From AEGEAN-183 sp045563675 (GTDB lineage: Bacteria > Pseudomonadota > Gammaproteobacteria > Magnimaribacterales > Magnimaribacteraceae), in NCBI GenBank assembly GCA_045563675.1, contig JBJLIX010000001.1, positions 62,001 to 126,000 on the forward strand: 64,000 nucleotides of DNA, read 5' to 3'. Below are positions 17,981-25,265 of this stretch, piece after piece (position 1 is the stretch's first letter; each line of letters begins with the position of its first letter). The notes under the pieces are model-generated. The model searched no databases and had not been told where the DNA came from. It saw only the letters and a program-made list of their open reading frames with translations. The position numbers and the translations under genes were made by a program.

Positions 17981-18010
17981 AAAAAAAGGCTGTTAAACAG
18001 CCTTTTTTTT
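17981..18010. terminator. Bidirectional intrinsic terminator
   Basis: A7 precedes the stem GGCTGTT/AACAGCC (arms meet in a very short loop), which is followed by T8. The A and T tracts on each side make it usable from both strands, ending the rightward aldehyde dehydrogenase transcript and the leftward dehydrogenase operon. It overlaps the stop codon of the leftward gene. Confidence 0.85.
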
Positions 18011-18965
18011 AAACCAAATTATGGAGTTTTTCTCCTTTTTCATATCTTTGAAAATTCTGTAAGAATAGATCTACAGCCCTAATAGTGGCCTTGGGTCCCC
18101 AAGCAGAATCATGAGGAGTTATAAAACAATTAGCTAAACCCCATAAAGGAGAAGATTCATTTAAAGGTTCTGGATCTGTAACGTCTAAAGCAGCGCAATC
18201 AATGTCCCCTGATTTAAGTGCACCATGAAGATCTTCTTCATTTACCGTCTGCCCTCTACCTACATTAATGAACATGGCTGAAGGTTTCATGATTTGAAAT
18301 TGTTCTTTGGAAAAAATTTTAAGCGTTTCAGGATTTACTGGTAAGCAATTTACAACGAAGTCACATCTTTTAAGCATTTTATTTAAATCAGAAGGTTTAT
18401 ATAATCTGTCTAAATTCTCTGAAGATGCTGGAGTTCTCTTTGTAGCAAGGACCTCCATTCTAAAAGCCTTAGCTAACCTTGCAACCTCTTGACCAATGCC
18501 TCCATAACCAGCGATGCCCATGACTAAGTCAGTTAATTCTCCTACAGAAGTCATTTGTGTCCATTCTTTGTTTTTTTGAAGAATAATATGAGCATCTATG
18601 TCCTTAACTCTCCTGAGGATTTGAGCAAACACATAAGTGGAAATAGTTATTGCATGTACACCACCACCATGGGAAAAAAAGTCACATCTTTTTATGAGAT
18701 CCTGAGCTGCTTCGCTTTCTACACCTGCCCAGCTAGCTTGGATAAACTTAACACCTTTGATTGAATCTAGAAAATTTTCTCTGTAATCCTCATCCTTTAA
18801 CATTTTAAACATAATCTCATAAGAGATAAAAACTACCTCAAGGCTTTCTGGTTTAGGAGATAATTTACCTTGACGATCTAAGAGAAAAATTTCATGATCA
18901 TTTAATCTTTCATCAAATATTTCTTTAAATGAGTTATAAGTAGATTCGCTTATACAAACTTTCAT
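18009..18965 (-). CDS. D-isomer specific 2-hydroxyacid dehydrogenase
   Basis: This 318-residue protein has the D-2-hydroxyacid dehydrogenase fold: a nucleotide-binding Rossmann motif GIAGYGGIG (150-158) and the catalytic set Arg237 (INVGRGQT), Glu266 (DPEPLNE) and His285 (ITPHDSAWG). All three residues are intact, so it should reduce a 2-keto acid or oxidise a 2-hydroxy acid with NAD(P)H. The N-terminal substrate domain is divergent and the substrate is unknown. Its start overlaps the nucleotidyltransferase stop by 4 bases, making it the last gene of a four-gene operon. Confidence 0.88.
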   Translation of the reverse strand: MKVCISESTYNSFKEIFDERLNDHEIFLLDRQGKLSPKPESLEVVFISYEIMFKMLKDEDYRENFLDSIKGVKFIQASWAGVESEAAQDLIKRCDFFSHGGGVHAITISTYVFAQILRRVKDIDAHIILQKNKEWTQMTSVGELTDLVMGIAGYGGIGQEVARLAKAFRMEVLATKRTPASSENLDRLYKPSDLNKMLKRCDFVVNCLPVNPETLKIFSKEQFQIMKPSAMFINVGRGQTVNEEDLHGALKSGDIDCAALDVTDPEPLNESSPLWGLANCFITPHDSAWGPKATIRAVDLFLQNFQRYEKGEKLHNLV

Positions 18966-19360
18966 TCGTTACTTAGAGTCCCTTCATCTCTCATCTTTTT
19001 TCTAATCTTGGTAGCACTAATTTCTTCAATTGAATCTTCAAAAACCTCTTCTTCAAAGACATAACCCACTCCTCTACCATAGGTTATATTGACAATATTA
19101 GGAACAAGCATTATTTCGTAATGAACTCCTCTCTCATATCCATCTTTTGACAAGCTTGTAGAAATATTTTTGCAAACTTGATCCCAATCAAAAGGATTGT
19201 CATCGTTACCCGAACCTCCCGAAACTCCTTTTACATCCCTAACCTGTATAGCTACTTGTCCTGTTTTCTTTATTGCTCTTTTGAATAATTCCTGGTGCCC
19301 TTCATGCCAAGGTTGCCAGCGCCCAAGAAGCTGAACTGTGGGTTTTTTTTGATCAAACAT
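18962..19360 (-). CDS. Small cytidylyltransferase-like nucleotidyltransferase
   Basis: This 132-residue protein has the nucleotidylyltransferase fold of the HxGH superfamily: GRWQPWHEGHQELF (His19 and His22) and the C-terminal ISATKIR motif (114-120). Proteins of this group transfer a nucleoside monophosphate to a phosphorylated small molecule, such as glycerol-3-phosphate, pantetheine phosphate or nicotinate mononucleotide. A Gly/Asn/Asp-rich loop (SGGSGNDDNPFDW) follows strand 2. The gene overlaps the kinase upstream by 8 bases and the dehydrogenase downstream by 4. The substrate is unknown; pairing with the kinase suggests the kinase product. Confidence 0.8.
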   Translation of the reverse strand: MFDQKKPTVQLLGRWQPWHEGHQELFKRAIKKTGQVAIQVRDVKGVSGGSGNDDNPFDWDQVCKNISTSLSKDGYERGVHYEIMLVPNIVNITYGRGVGYVFEEEVFEDSIEEISATKIRKKMRDEGTLSNE

Positions 19361-19763
19361 GTTTCTTTAGATCCGCAGCTATATTTATATGATTCTTATC
19401 ATTCCATTCATTGATTCTAAAATCATATTTCTTAGGTGGCTCAAAAAGAGTATTGGTATCAGAAAACCTTCCTTCTTTAATAGTGTCTAGCCAAATGACA
19501 ATATCTGGATTAAATAATTCTCTGGTTTCTGCAGTTGGACAAATGAAATCGCTTATAACAATCCTCCCATTACTTGATTCAAAATCTGCTAAGGCCTTCA
19601 TTCTTAAGCTTTGTCTCTTTCTTCCTTCCTCACTAAAATCCCAATCATTTGACATCTCCCTTACCTTATCAGCATTAAACCAAGCAGCATTAAGTAAGGG
19701 CTGTAATCTCTGAGCCAAATAAGTTTTTCCACTTCCAGGCAGACCCATTATTAAAATTTTCAT
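19353..19763 (-). CDS. P-loop small-molecule kinase, adenylylsulfate kinase-like
   Basis: This 136-residue protein has a Walker A motif GLPGSGKT at 7-14 directly after the first strand, then WFNADKVRE and a VISDFICPTAETR strand-loop typical of the APS-kinase/gluconate-kinase branch. It is shorter than a full APS kinase (about 200) and ends with the segment ISDFICP...WLDTIKEGRFSDTN and a short tail. It may phosphorylate adenylylsulfate or another small alcohol. It lies 33 bases after the sulfotransferase gene, which would use PAPS, the product of APS kinase; that fit is suggestive but not proof. Confidence 0.78.
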   Translation of the reverse strand: MKILIMGLPGSGKTYLAQRLQPLLNAAWFNADKVREMSNDWDFSEEGRKRQSLRMKALADFESSNGRIVISDFICPTAETRELFNPDIVIWLDTIKEGRFSDTNTLFEPPKKYDFRINEWNDKNHINIAADLKKHV

Positions 19764-19796
19764 CTACATCCTAGTTAACATTAAGAAATTATAATC

Positions 19797-20909
19797 TTAG
19801 AAATCCAAGTATTTACCAACAGTATTCTGAACTGAATCTTCATTTAATCCAAATTCTTCCAATCTATAATTATGCTTAGTTAACTTGATACTTTTAAATT
19901 TATCTACATAACGAGTCATATCCATTCGAAGTTTATCTGAAAAATTTAATCCAAAATGTGTATATATCAACTCCATTTGCTTTAGAGGGTTATCTACAAG
20001 ATCTCTAAATCTTAAATTCAGATAATCCTTCTTATCAATATCATCTTTTGCTTCTTTTCCTTTTTTTAAAGCTCTCTCCCAATAGGCTAAAGTCCTCTCA
20101 CCTATAACAATCTTATCAACATCTTGAGAAAAGGGTCTTCTAGTTTTTTCTGTAAGACTGCATATTGAAGGTATGCTTTCTATGGGGTCTCTATGAATAT
20201 TAATGAAACGGGCTTCAGGATAAATTGATTTAATTTCTGATAAATGAGCTATGTGGTTTGGATCCTTTAATAACCAGTTGGTAGGTTTTTCTATACTCTC
20301 CAAAACCCCTAGAAACCTAGAGTGCCATAAATATACTGAAGACTTATCAGCTTGTTGCAGATAATCTTCATAACTGGGGATATTTGCCATATAGGAATAT
20401 AAAAGACTTTTTAAACTATAAGGTGTAATTAATAAGCATTCCTCTGGATCGGTTGAGCTAATAGGATGTACTACATCCAAATCTGGAATCAGTTTCTTTT
20501 GAAAAGATATTAAAAGATCTGCTTTTTTTAACCGCAACTTGTAAGAAATAGATTTTTTTTGCAGTAAAGGAAAAGGGAAAAACATCTCCCACATCAAAGG
20601 ACTCCTGTAATTAGGATCTAGACTTAAGAGATTGAATAAAAAAGTAGTTCCTGACCTAGGAAGACCAATGACAAAAATTGGATTTGAAGGCTTAGTAAAT
20701 TCATTATCCCCCAAGAAACTAAAAATTTTAGATCTTATCTTTAAGTGACTAGAGATTTGATACTTTAAAGCAATTCTTCCAATAGTGTTTAGATTGGCTT
20801 CATGATTAAGAGACTCTATTAATATAGATAAAGGTTCTTTATAGTCGTCACCTCCTAAGTTACCTTTAACAGAATTAAGAATAGATTTCTCTGAAATAAA
20901 ATTTTGCAT
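19797..20909 (-). CDS. Sulfotransferase family protein
   Basis: This 370-residue protein carries the two PAPS-binding motifs of sulfotransferases: the 5'-phosphosulfate loop GLPRSGTT (82-89) and the 3'-phosphate motif INIHRDPIESIPS (about 236). A conserved LLKDPNH segment precedes the second motif. It should transfer sulfate from PAPS to a hydroxyl or amine of a small molecule, lipid or glycan; the acceptor is unknown. There is no signal peptide, so it is probably cytoplasmic. It is the first gene of the leftward operon that continues with the kinase, the nucleotidyltransferase and the dehydrogenase. Confidence 0.88.
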   Translation of the reverse strand: MQNFISEKSILNSVKGNLGGDDYKEPLSILIESLNHEANLNTIGRIALKYQISSHLKIRSKIFSFLGDNEFTKPSNPIFVIGLPRSGTTFLFNLLSLDPNYRSPLMWEMFFPFPLLQKKSISYKLRLKKADLLISFQKKLIPDLDVVHPISSTDPEECLLITPYSLKSLLYSYMANIPSYEDYLQQADKSSVYLWHSRFLGVLESIEKPTNWLLKDPNHIAHLSEIKSIYPEARFINIHRDPIESIPSICSLTEKTRRPFSQDVDKIVIGERTLAYWERALKKGKEAKDDIDKKDYLNLRFRDLVDNPLKQMELIYTHFGLNFSDKLRMDMTRYVDKFKSIKLTKHNYRLEEFGLNEDSVQNTVGKYLDF

Positions 20910-21008
20910 ATTTTTATCCCATTTTAATCAATTCTTTAATTCTAATCATTGCCTTATTATTTTTTTAGAATTATTCTGACATTACAAATCTAAGCAGAAA
21001 TCAAGAAA

Positions 21009-22163
21009 ATGCCTTATATATCAAATAGAGTAGTTCATGATGCAGATTCTCATACTATGGAACTTCCAGACTGGTATAAAGAATTTGGAACAAAAAAAAT
21101 CCAAGACGTATTTAAAAAAAGATTTTCAAAATCCTTAGTTGGCGGACTTGAATCTTTGGAAGAAATGCCAAATATTCATAAGAGAAAGGTTTACATAGAA
21201 GAGTCAGAGAAAGAAATTATGATTCGTAAAAACTATCAGGCTTTAGGAGCATTTAATAGTAAAGATAGATCTAAGGCTCTTGACTACCTTGGGGTAGCAT
21301 CTCAGTTAGTTTTCCCAACTAGTCCAAATGTTTGGTTAGAATCCCTAGAACATAAAGATGATTTAGAATTTCTATATGAAACTGCCAGTGCAACTAATAA
21401 AACTCAGATAGCATTCTGTAATAATGATAAAAGACTCTTTCCAGTAGCTTACGTTCCCTTGGCAGATAGAGAAAAAGCAACAATAACTGCAAAAGAAGCT
21501 ATTGATTTAGGAGCAAAGGCACTTCTTGTTCCTTGGGCATGTCCGAAATCTCACTCAACGAGTCATGTAGATTTAGATAAGGTCTGGGCTCAAGCAGAAG
21601 AAGCAAGAGTTCCTATTCTTTTTCATGTAGGTGTAGCTGACAAAGTATTGCCTAAATCTCACTCAATCAATGGAATGCCTAAAATTCCAGATTTCCATGG
21701 CGGAGAAGAGAATTTTAGATCTATATCTTATATGGCTATTTCTAATGGCCCAATGCAGGCCCTGTCACTTTTAATTTTAGATGGAGTCTTAGATAGATTT
21801 CCAAAATTGATGATAGGAGTTATAGAACTAGGATCTGTTTGGGTTCCCAGCTTCATGCGACAATTAGATTCTGCTTTTGAAGCTTTTCGAAGACATGAAG
21901 AAAGATTACAGGGATTAAAACTTAAGCCTAGTGAATATATTACAAGACAAGTCAAGGTGACCCCCTACCCAACTGAGCCTACAGACTGGATAATTTCTGA
22001 GGCAGGATCAGATATATTTATGTTTTCTTCAGACTATCCTCATGTAGAAGGGGGCAGAAATCCTATGGGAAGATTTGAAAAAGCGACTAAACATTTATCA
22101 GAATTAGATCAAGATAAGTTTTTTAGAAAAAACTTTGAAACCCTCATGGGTTCAGCTTTTTAA
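21009..22163 (+). CDS. Amidohydrolase-2 family metal-dependent hydrolase
   Basis: This 384-residue protein has the TIM-barrel layout of the Amidohydrolase_2 family (ACMSD and related decarboxylases/hydrolases). The first strand has D-x-D-x-H (HDADSHTMELP), a mid-barrel histidine is in ILFHVGVADK and the last metal-site aspartate is in FSSDYPHVEGG. Length and motif order are typical. Members hydrolyse or decarboxylate small carboxylates or aromatic acids; the substrate here is unknown. Transcription starts from a 99-bp region shared with the divergent sulfotransferase operon. The stop is 7 bases before the preferred selO start. Confidence 0.87.
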   Translation: MPYISNRVVHDADSHTMELPDWYKEFGTKKIQDVFKKRFSKSLVGGLESLEEMPNIHKRKVYIEESEKEIMIRKNYQALGAFNSKDRSKALDYLGVASQLVFPTSPNVWLESLEHKDDLEFLYETASATNKTQIAFCNNDKRLFPVAYVPLADREKATITAKEAIDLGAKALLVPWACPKSHSTSHVDLDKVWAQAEEARVPILFHVGVADKVLPKSHSINGMPKIPDFHGGEENFRSISYMAISNGPMQALSLLILDGVLDRFPKLMIGVIELGSVWVPSFMRQLDSAFEAFRRHEERLQGLKLKPSEYITRQVKVTPYPTEPTDWIISEAGSDIFMFSSDYPHVEGGRNPMGRFEKATKHLSELDQDKFFRKNFETLMGSAF

Positions 22164-22170
22164 TCTTCAA

Positions 22171-23628
22171 ATGCAATTCAATAATAGTTATTCAGAACTC
22201 CCTTCAGACTTTTTTGAGAGGGTTAATCCCACTCCAGTAAAAAAACCAAAACTTATAGCCTTTAACAAAGAATTAGGCAAGCAATTAGGAGTCTCAGAAA
22301 AAAATGAGAAAGAACTAACTAAGCTATTTTCGGGTAATTTAATTCCACAAGGATCTTCTCCAATAGCCCAAGCGTATGCTGGCCATCAATACGGAAATTT
22401 TGTAAGTCAATTGGGAGATGGACGAGCCATACTGCTAGGGGAACTAAACAGTTCCGATAATGTTTCTTACGATATTCAATTAAAAGGTAGTGGACAAACA
22501 AAATTTTCTAGGCAAGGAGATGGAAGATCTCCCCTAGGTCCTGTTATTCGTGAACATCTAGTGAGCGAAGCAATGCATCATCTAAATATTCCTACAACTA
22601 GATCACTTGCTGCTGTAACAACCGGAGAAAAAGTATTCCGAGAGAACTTTCTCCCCGGAGGAATTCTTTGCAGAGTAGCTAAAAGCCATTTAAGAGTTGG
22701 AACTTTTGAATATTTTATAGCTAGAGGAGACATTGAAAATCTTAAAATCTTATCTGACTTCGCAATAGAAAGACTTTTCCCTTCTTTAAAATACTCTTCC
22801 AATATTTACCTTTCTTTACTCGAATCGGTATGTCAAAGACAAATCGAACTTGTATCAAAATGGATGTCTATAGGTTTCGTTCATGGAGTTATGAACACAG
22901 ATAATACTTCAATATCTGGGGAAACTATTGATTATGGTCCATGTGCATTTATAGATGAATACGACCCAAATGCTTGCTTTAGTTCCATCGATGCCCATGG
23001 AAGATATGCGTACAACAATCAACCACTTATTGCTCAATGGAATATGGCTTGTTTTGCAAATTGTATGCTACCCCTCATTGACTCAGACTCTAAAGAAGCA
23101 ACTGAAAAGGCACAAGAAGTTATAAATAAATTCCCCGAAGATATAAGACTGCAAACCATGAAAGAATTAATAAGGAAGATCGGCTTAGATCACTCTCAAA
23201 AGTCTTCGGAGAGCCTCTTAAAAGATCTTTTGAAGATAATGCAACAAAACAAAGCGGACTTTACCCTTACTTTTCAGTTTATCTCTGATCAACTTGAATC
23301 CGAAAAATTAAATTATCAACCTAGTCTGTTTAAGGATGAAAAGGAAATAAGTCAGTGGATTAAAAGATGGAAAGAACTCCTTATTAAGCAAGGAAAAGAT
23401 TTAAATAAGACAAAAGAAATACTCAAGTCTATAAACCCTATAGTTATTCCTAGAAATCATTTAATTGAAAGGGCTATAAAACAAGGGGTAGAAAATGAAG
23501 ACTTCTCTTTAATGGATGACCTGACGAAGGTATTTAGAAAACCATTTGATAAAACTAAAGAGCATATTAAATATATGTCACCTCCTGAAGATTCAGAAAA
23601 GGTTAAACAAACCTTTTGTGGGACTTAA
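22171..23628 (+). CDS. selO: Protein adenylyltransferase SelO (YdiU/UPF0061)
   Basis: SelO is a pseudokinase that transfers AMP from ATP to Ser/Thr/Tyr of target proteins. The family landmarks are present: AQAYAGHQYGNFVSQLGDGRA, the IQLKGSGQTKFSRQGDGRSP segment, and GVMNTDNTSISGETIDYGP in the flipped-ATP active site. The C-terminus ends QTFCGT, with the cysteine at the place of the selenocysteine of eukaryotic SelO. The frame is open from an ATG at 22135, inside the amidohydrolase gene, but the ATG at 22171 gives a typical N-terminus and a 485-residue protein. Confidence 0.95.
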   Translation: MQFNNSYSELPSDFFERVNPTPVKKPKLIAFNKELGKQLGVSEKNEKELTKLFSGNLIPQGSSPIAQAYAGHQYGNFVSQLGDGRAILLGELNSSDNVSYDIQLKGSGQTKFSRQGDGRSPLGPVIREHLVSEAMHHLNIPTTRSLAAVTTGEKVFRENFLPGGILCRVAKSHLRVGTFEYFIARGDIENLKILSDFAIERLFPSLKYSSNIYLSLLESVCQRQIELVSKWMSIGFVHGVMNTDNTSISGETIDYGPCAFIDEYDPNACFSSIDAHGRYAYNNQPLIAQWNMACFANCMLPLIDSDSKEATEKAQEVINKFPEDIRLQTMKELIRKIGLDHSQKSSESLLKDLLKIMQQNKADFTLTFQFISDQLESEKLNYQPSLFKDEKEISQWIKRWKELLIKQGKDLNKTKEILKSINPIVIPRNHLIERAIKQGVENEDFSLMDDLTKVFRKPFDKTKEHIKYMSPPEDSEKVKQTFCGT

Positions 23629-23640
23629 GATATGTATTTT

Positions 23641-24198
23641 TTAATTTCTCCAAATACCAGAATCATGAGGCATATTATCTTCTAAATCCCTTAGAGGACC
23701 AGAAATAGCGATTACTTGTCCACTTAAATTAGATAATTGATATACATTGCCATCTAACATTAGAGGTTCAAATCTAGTTTTTTTAGCAAAGCTAGTAATG
23801 TACTTATAAGCCTGCCTATCATTCATTTCTCCCTTTACATTAGTTATATCAACCCCCTTTATTCTTCCCTTATTCGTTAAAAAAAAGTTAAAAGAAATTA
23901 AGCTTTTCCCTGGTTTGACATCATCCGGCATTTTTACAACTCTCGATACATAAGATGCCGTACAAAACAATAACTTACAGACAGCTGCGTCGTTAGATTT
24001 TTCAACTGGCCAATCTTTAAGCTGACATTTTTTTCCCGAACATTTTAGGCATATTTCTTTGGTTTGAGTCCTAAACTCAGAAAGCTTACTTAGAGTATCT
24101 TTATTAAGTTGCTTATCAATAGAACATTTTGTATTAGCTTCCAAACCTAAAATAAAAGAGAAGGAGATCAAAATTGTTAAAAATATTTTTTTTCTCAT
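23641..24198 (-). CDS. Secreted protein with TonB_C-like domain, function unknown
   Basis: From the ATG at 24198 the protein has 185 residues: a signal peptide (MRKKIFLTILISFSFILGLEA), a middle with several cysteines (LKCSGKKCQ, CKLLFC) and a C-terminal domain. That domain reads like the TonB C-terminal fold: GKSLISFNFFLTNKGRIKGVDI, a YKYITSFAKKTRFEP helix-strand and a final strand. No membrane anchor follows the signal peptide, so it is not an ordinary TonB. An upstream ATG at 24243 would extend the frame into the yjbR-like gene. The role is unknown; the convergent selO stop is 12 bases away. Confidence 0.6.
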   Translation of the reverse strand: MRKKIFLTILISFSFILGLEANTKCSIDKQLNKDTLSKLSEFRTQTKEICLKCSGKKCQLKDWPVEKSNDAAVCKLLFCTASYVSRVVKMPDDVKPGKSLISFNFFLTNKGRIKGVDITNVKGEMNDRQAYKYITSFAKKTRFEPLMLDGNVYQLSNLSGQVIAISGPLRDLEDNMPHDSGIWRN

Positions 24199-24229
24199 AC
24201 ATATAACCTTACATATCAAAAATAGAGAG

Positions 24230-24622
24230 TCAAATCTGCTCACATAGGTAGATGTTATTTTTTCCGTATTTAATCTCTAACTCTTTACGAAGCGAACTTT
24301 TTAGGTTCTTTATTACTAATGAGTATGATGTATCTATCATTCGTTCTATTTCTTCTGAAGGAACCTTCCCGTCTAAAATAACAGTATTCCAGTGGTCCTT
24401 ATTCATATGGTATCCAGGTATTACGGACACAAATATATCTCTTAGTATAATTGCTTCTTCTGGTTTGCATTTAAGATTAATTTGCCCTACTCCATCTATG
24501 AGTCTCAAGAATCCAAACATCTTTTTCTTTATCTTAAAAACGGGAATTTCTCTATTGAACGGAAAATCTTCTTTTGCTCCTGGTAGAGATAAAAAGTAGC
24601 TTCTGGCTAATTCACTATTCAT
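24230..24622 (-). CDS. MmcQ/YjbR family protein
   Basis: This 130-residue protein matches the MmcQ/YjbR fold: it starts ELARSYFLSLPGAKEDFPF, has the VFKIKKKMFGFL strand pair, NLKCKPEEA and the segment PGYHMNKDHWNTVIL. The family is small and DNA-binding-like (CyaY fold) and its function is not established. It starts 5 bases after the encoded CCA of tRNA-Ser and has no ribosome binding site other than the tRNA 3' end. It continues 32 bases into the region before the next leftward gene. Confidence 0.85.
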   Translation of the reverse strand: MNSELARSYFLSLPGAKEDFPFNREIPVFKIKKKMFGFLRLIDGVGQINLKCKPEEAIILRDIFVSVIPGYHMNKDHWNTVILDGKVPSEEIERMIDTSYSLVIKNLKSSLRKELEIKYGKNNIYLCEQI

Positions 24623-24627
24623 GGCAC

Positions 24628-24718
24628 TGGCGGAGAGGGAGGGATTCGAACCCTCGATAGGGGATTACCCTATACTCCCTTAGCAGGGGAGCGCTTTCAA
24701 CCACTCAGCCACCTCTCC
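24628..24718 (-). tRNA. tRNA-Ser (anticodon GCT)
   Basis: A 91-base class II tRNA on the minus strand. The acceptor stem GGAGAGG pairs with CCTCTCC, the anticodon loop CTGCTAA contains GCT (reads AGC/AGT), and a long variable arm is followed by the T arm GGTTCGAATCC. The 3' CCA is encoded at 24628-24630. Confidence 0.97.
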
Positions 24719-24848
24719 GTTTAATTAATTAAACCTTAACATATGAACTTTTTTGATTTTATAAATAAAATATTTTTTAGTGCTCTGTTACAATTCGAAT
24801 TCTACCTTCAAATTAATATTTAATAATATAAAAAATCATTTTTAGTTT

Positions 24849-25265
24849 ATGGATAAAAAGACATCTGTCCATTTAGCTAAAGAAACTAAAAACCCTCTTA
24901 AAAAGTTTTTGTGGATATTTCTAGGCTTATTATTCGTTGGACTGGGAGCTATAGGGGTAGTTGTTCCGGGACTGCCAACAACCCCTTTTCTAATCTTAGC
25001 AGCTGCTTGCTTTATAAGATCTTCTCAAAAGCTATATGATTGGTTAATTCAAAACAAGACCTTTGGTCCTTACCTTAAGGACTATAGAGAGGGGAAGGGA
25101 ATCCCCAAGAAAGCAAAGATTCTAGCTGTTAGCATGATAATAATTTTTGTTAGTTACTCTGTCTTCTTTGCAATAGAGAATGCCACCATCAAATGGGTTG
25201 TAGGCTGTCTTGGTCTTGTTGGACTGTTTTATGTCTTATTTAAAGTTCCTGTCGGGAGAAACTAA
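24849..25265 (+). CDS. YbaN family (DUF454) inner-membrane protein
   Basis: This 138-residue membrane protein matches the DUF454/YbaN family: the signature VGLGAIGVVVPGLPTTPFLILAA in the first helix pair, then RSSQKLYDWLIQNKTFGPYLKDY and two C-terminal helices. The function is unknown. In other bacteria it is often near haem or iron genes; here it converges with the haem-type TonB receptor, sharing the last 4 bases. The 130 bases upstream hold an AT-rich stretch with no further gene. Confidence 0.9.
   Translation: MDKKTSVHLAKETKNPLKKFLWIFLGLLFVGLGAIGVVVPGLPTTPFLILAAACFIRSSQKLYDWLIQNKTFGPYLKDYREGKGIPKKAKILAVSMIIIFVSYSVFFAIENATIKWVVGCLGLVGLFYVLFKVPVGRN

Noticed and set aside
23641..24243. Longer start of the TonB_C-like protein at 24243
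   Set aside because: It would overlap the upstream gene and add 15 residues before a clean signal peptide that starts at 24198.
24719..24848. Short AT-rich palindrome TTAATTAATTAA upstream of tRNA-Ser as an operator
   Set aside because: Such sequence is expected by chance at this base composition and no second copy or context supports function.
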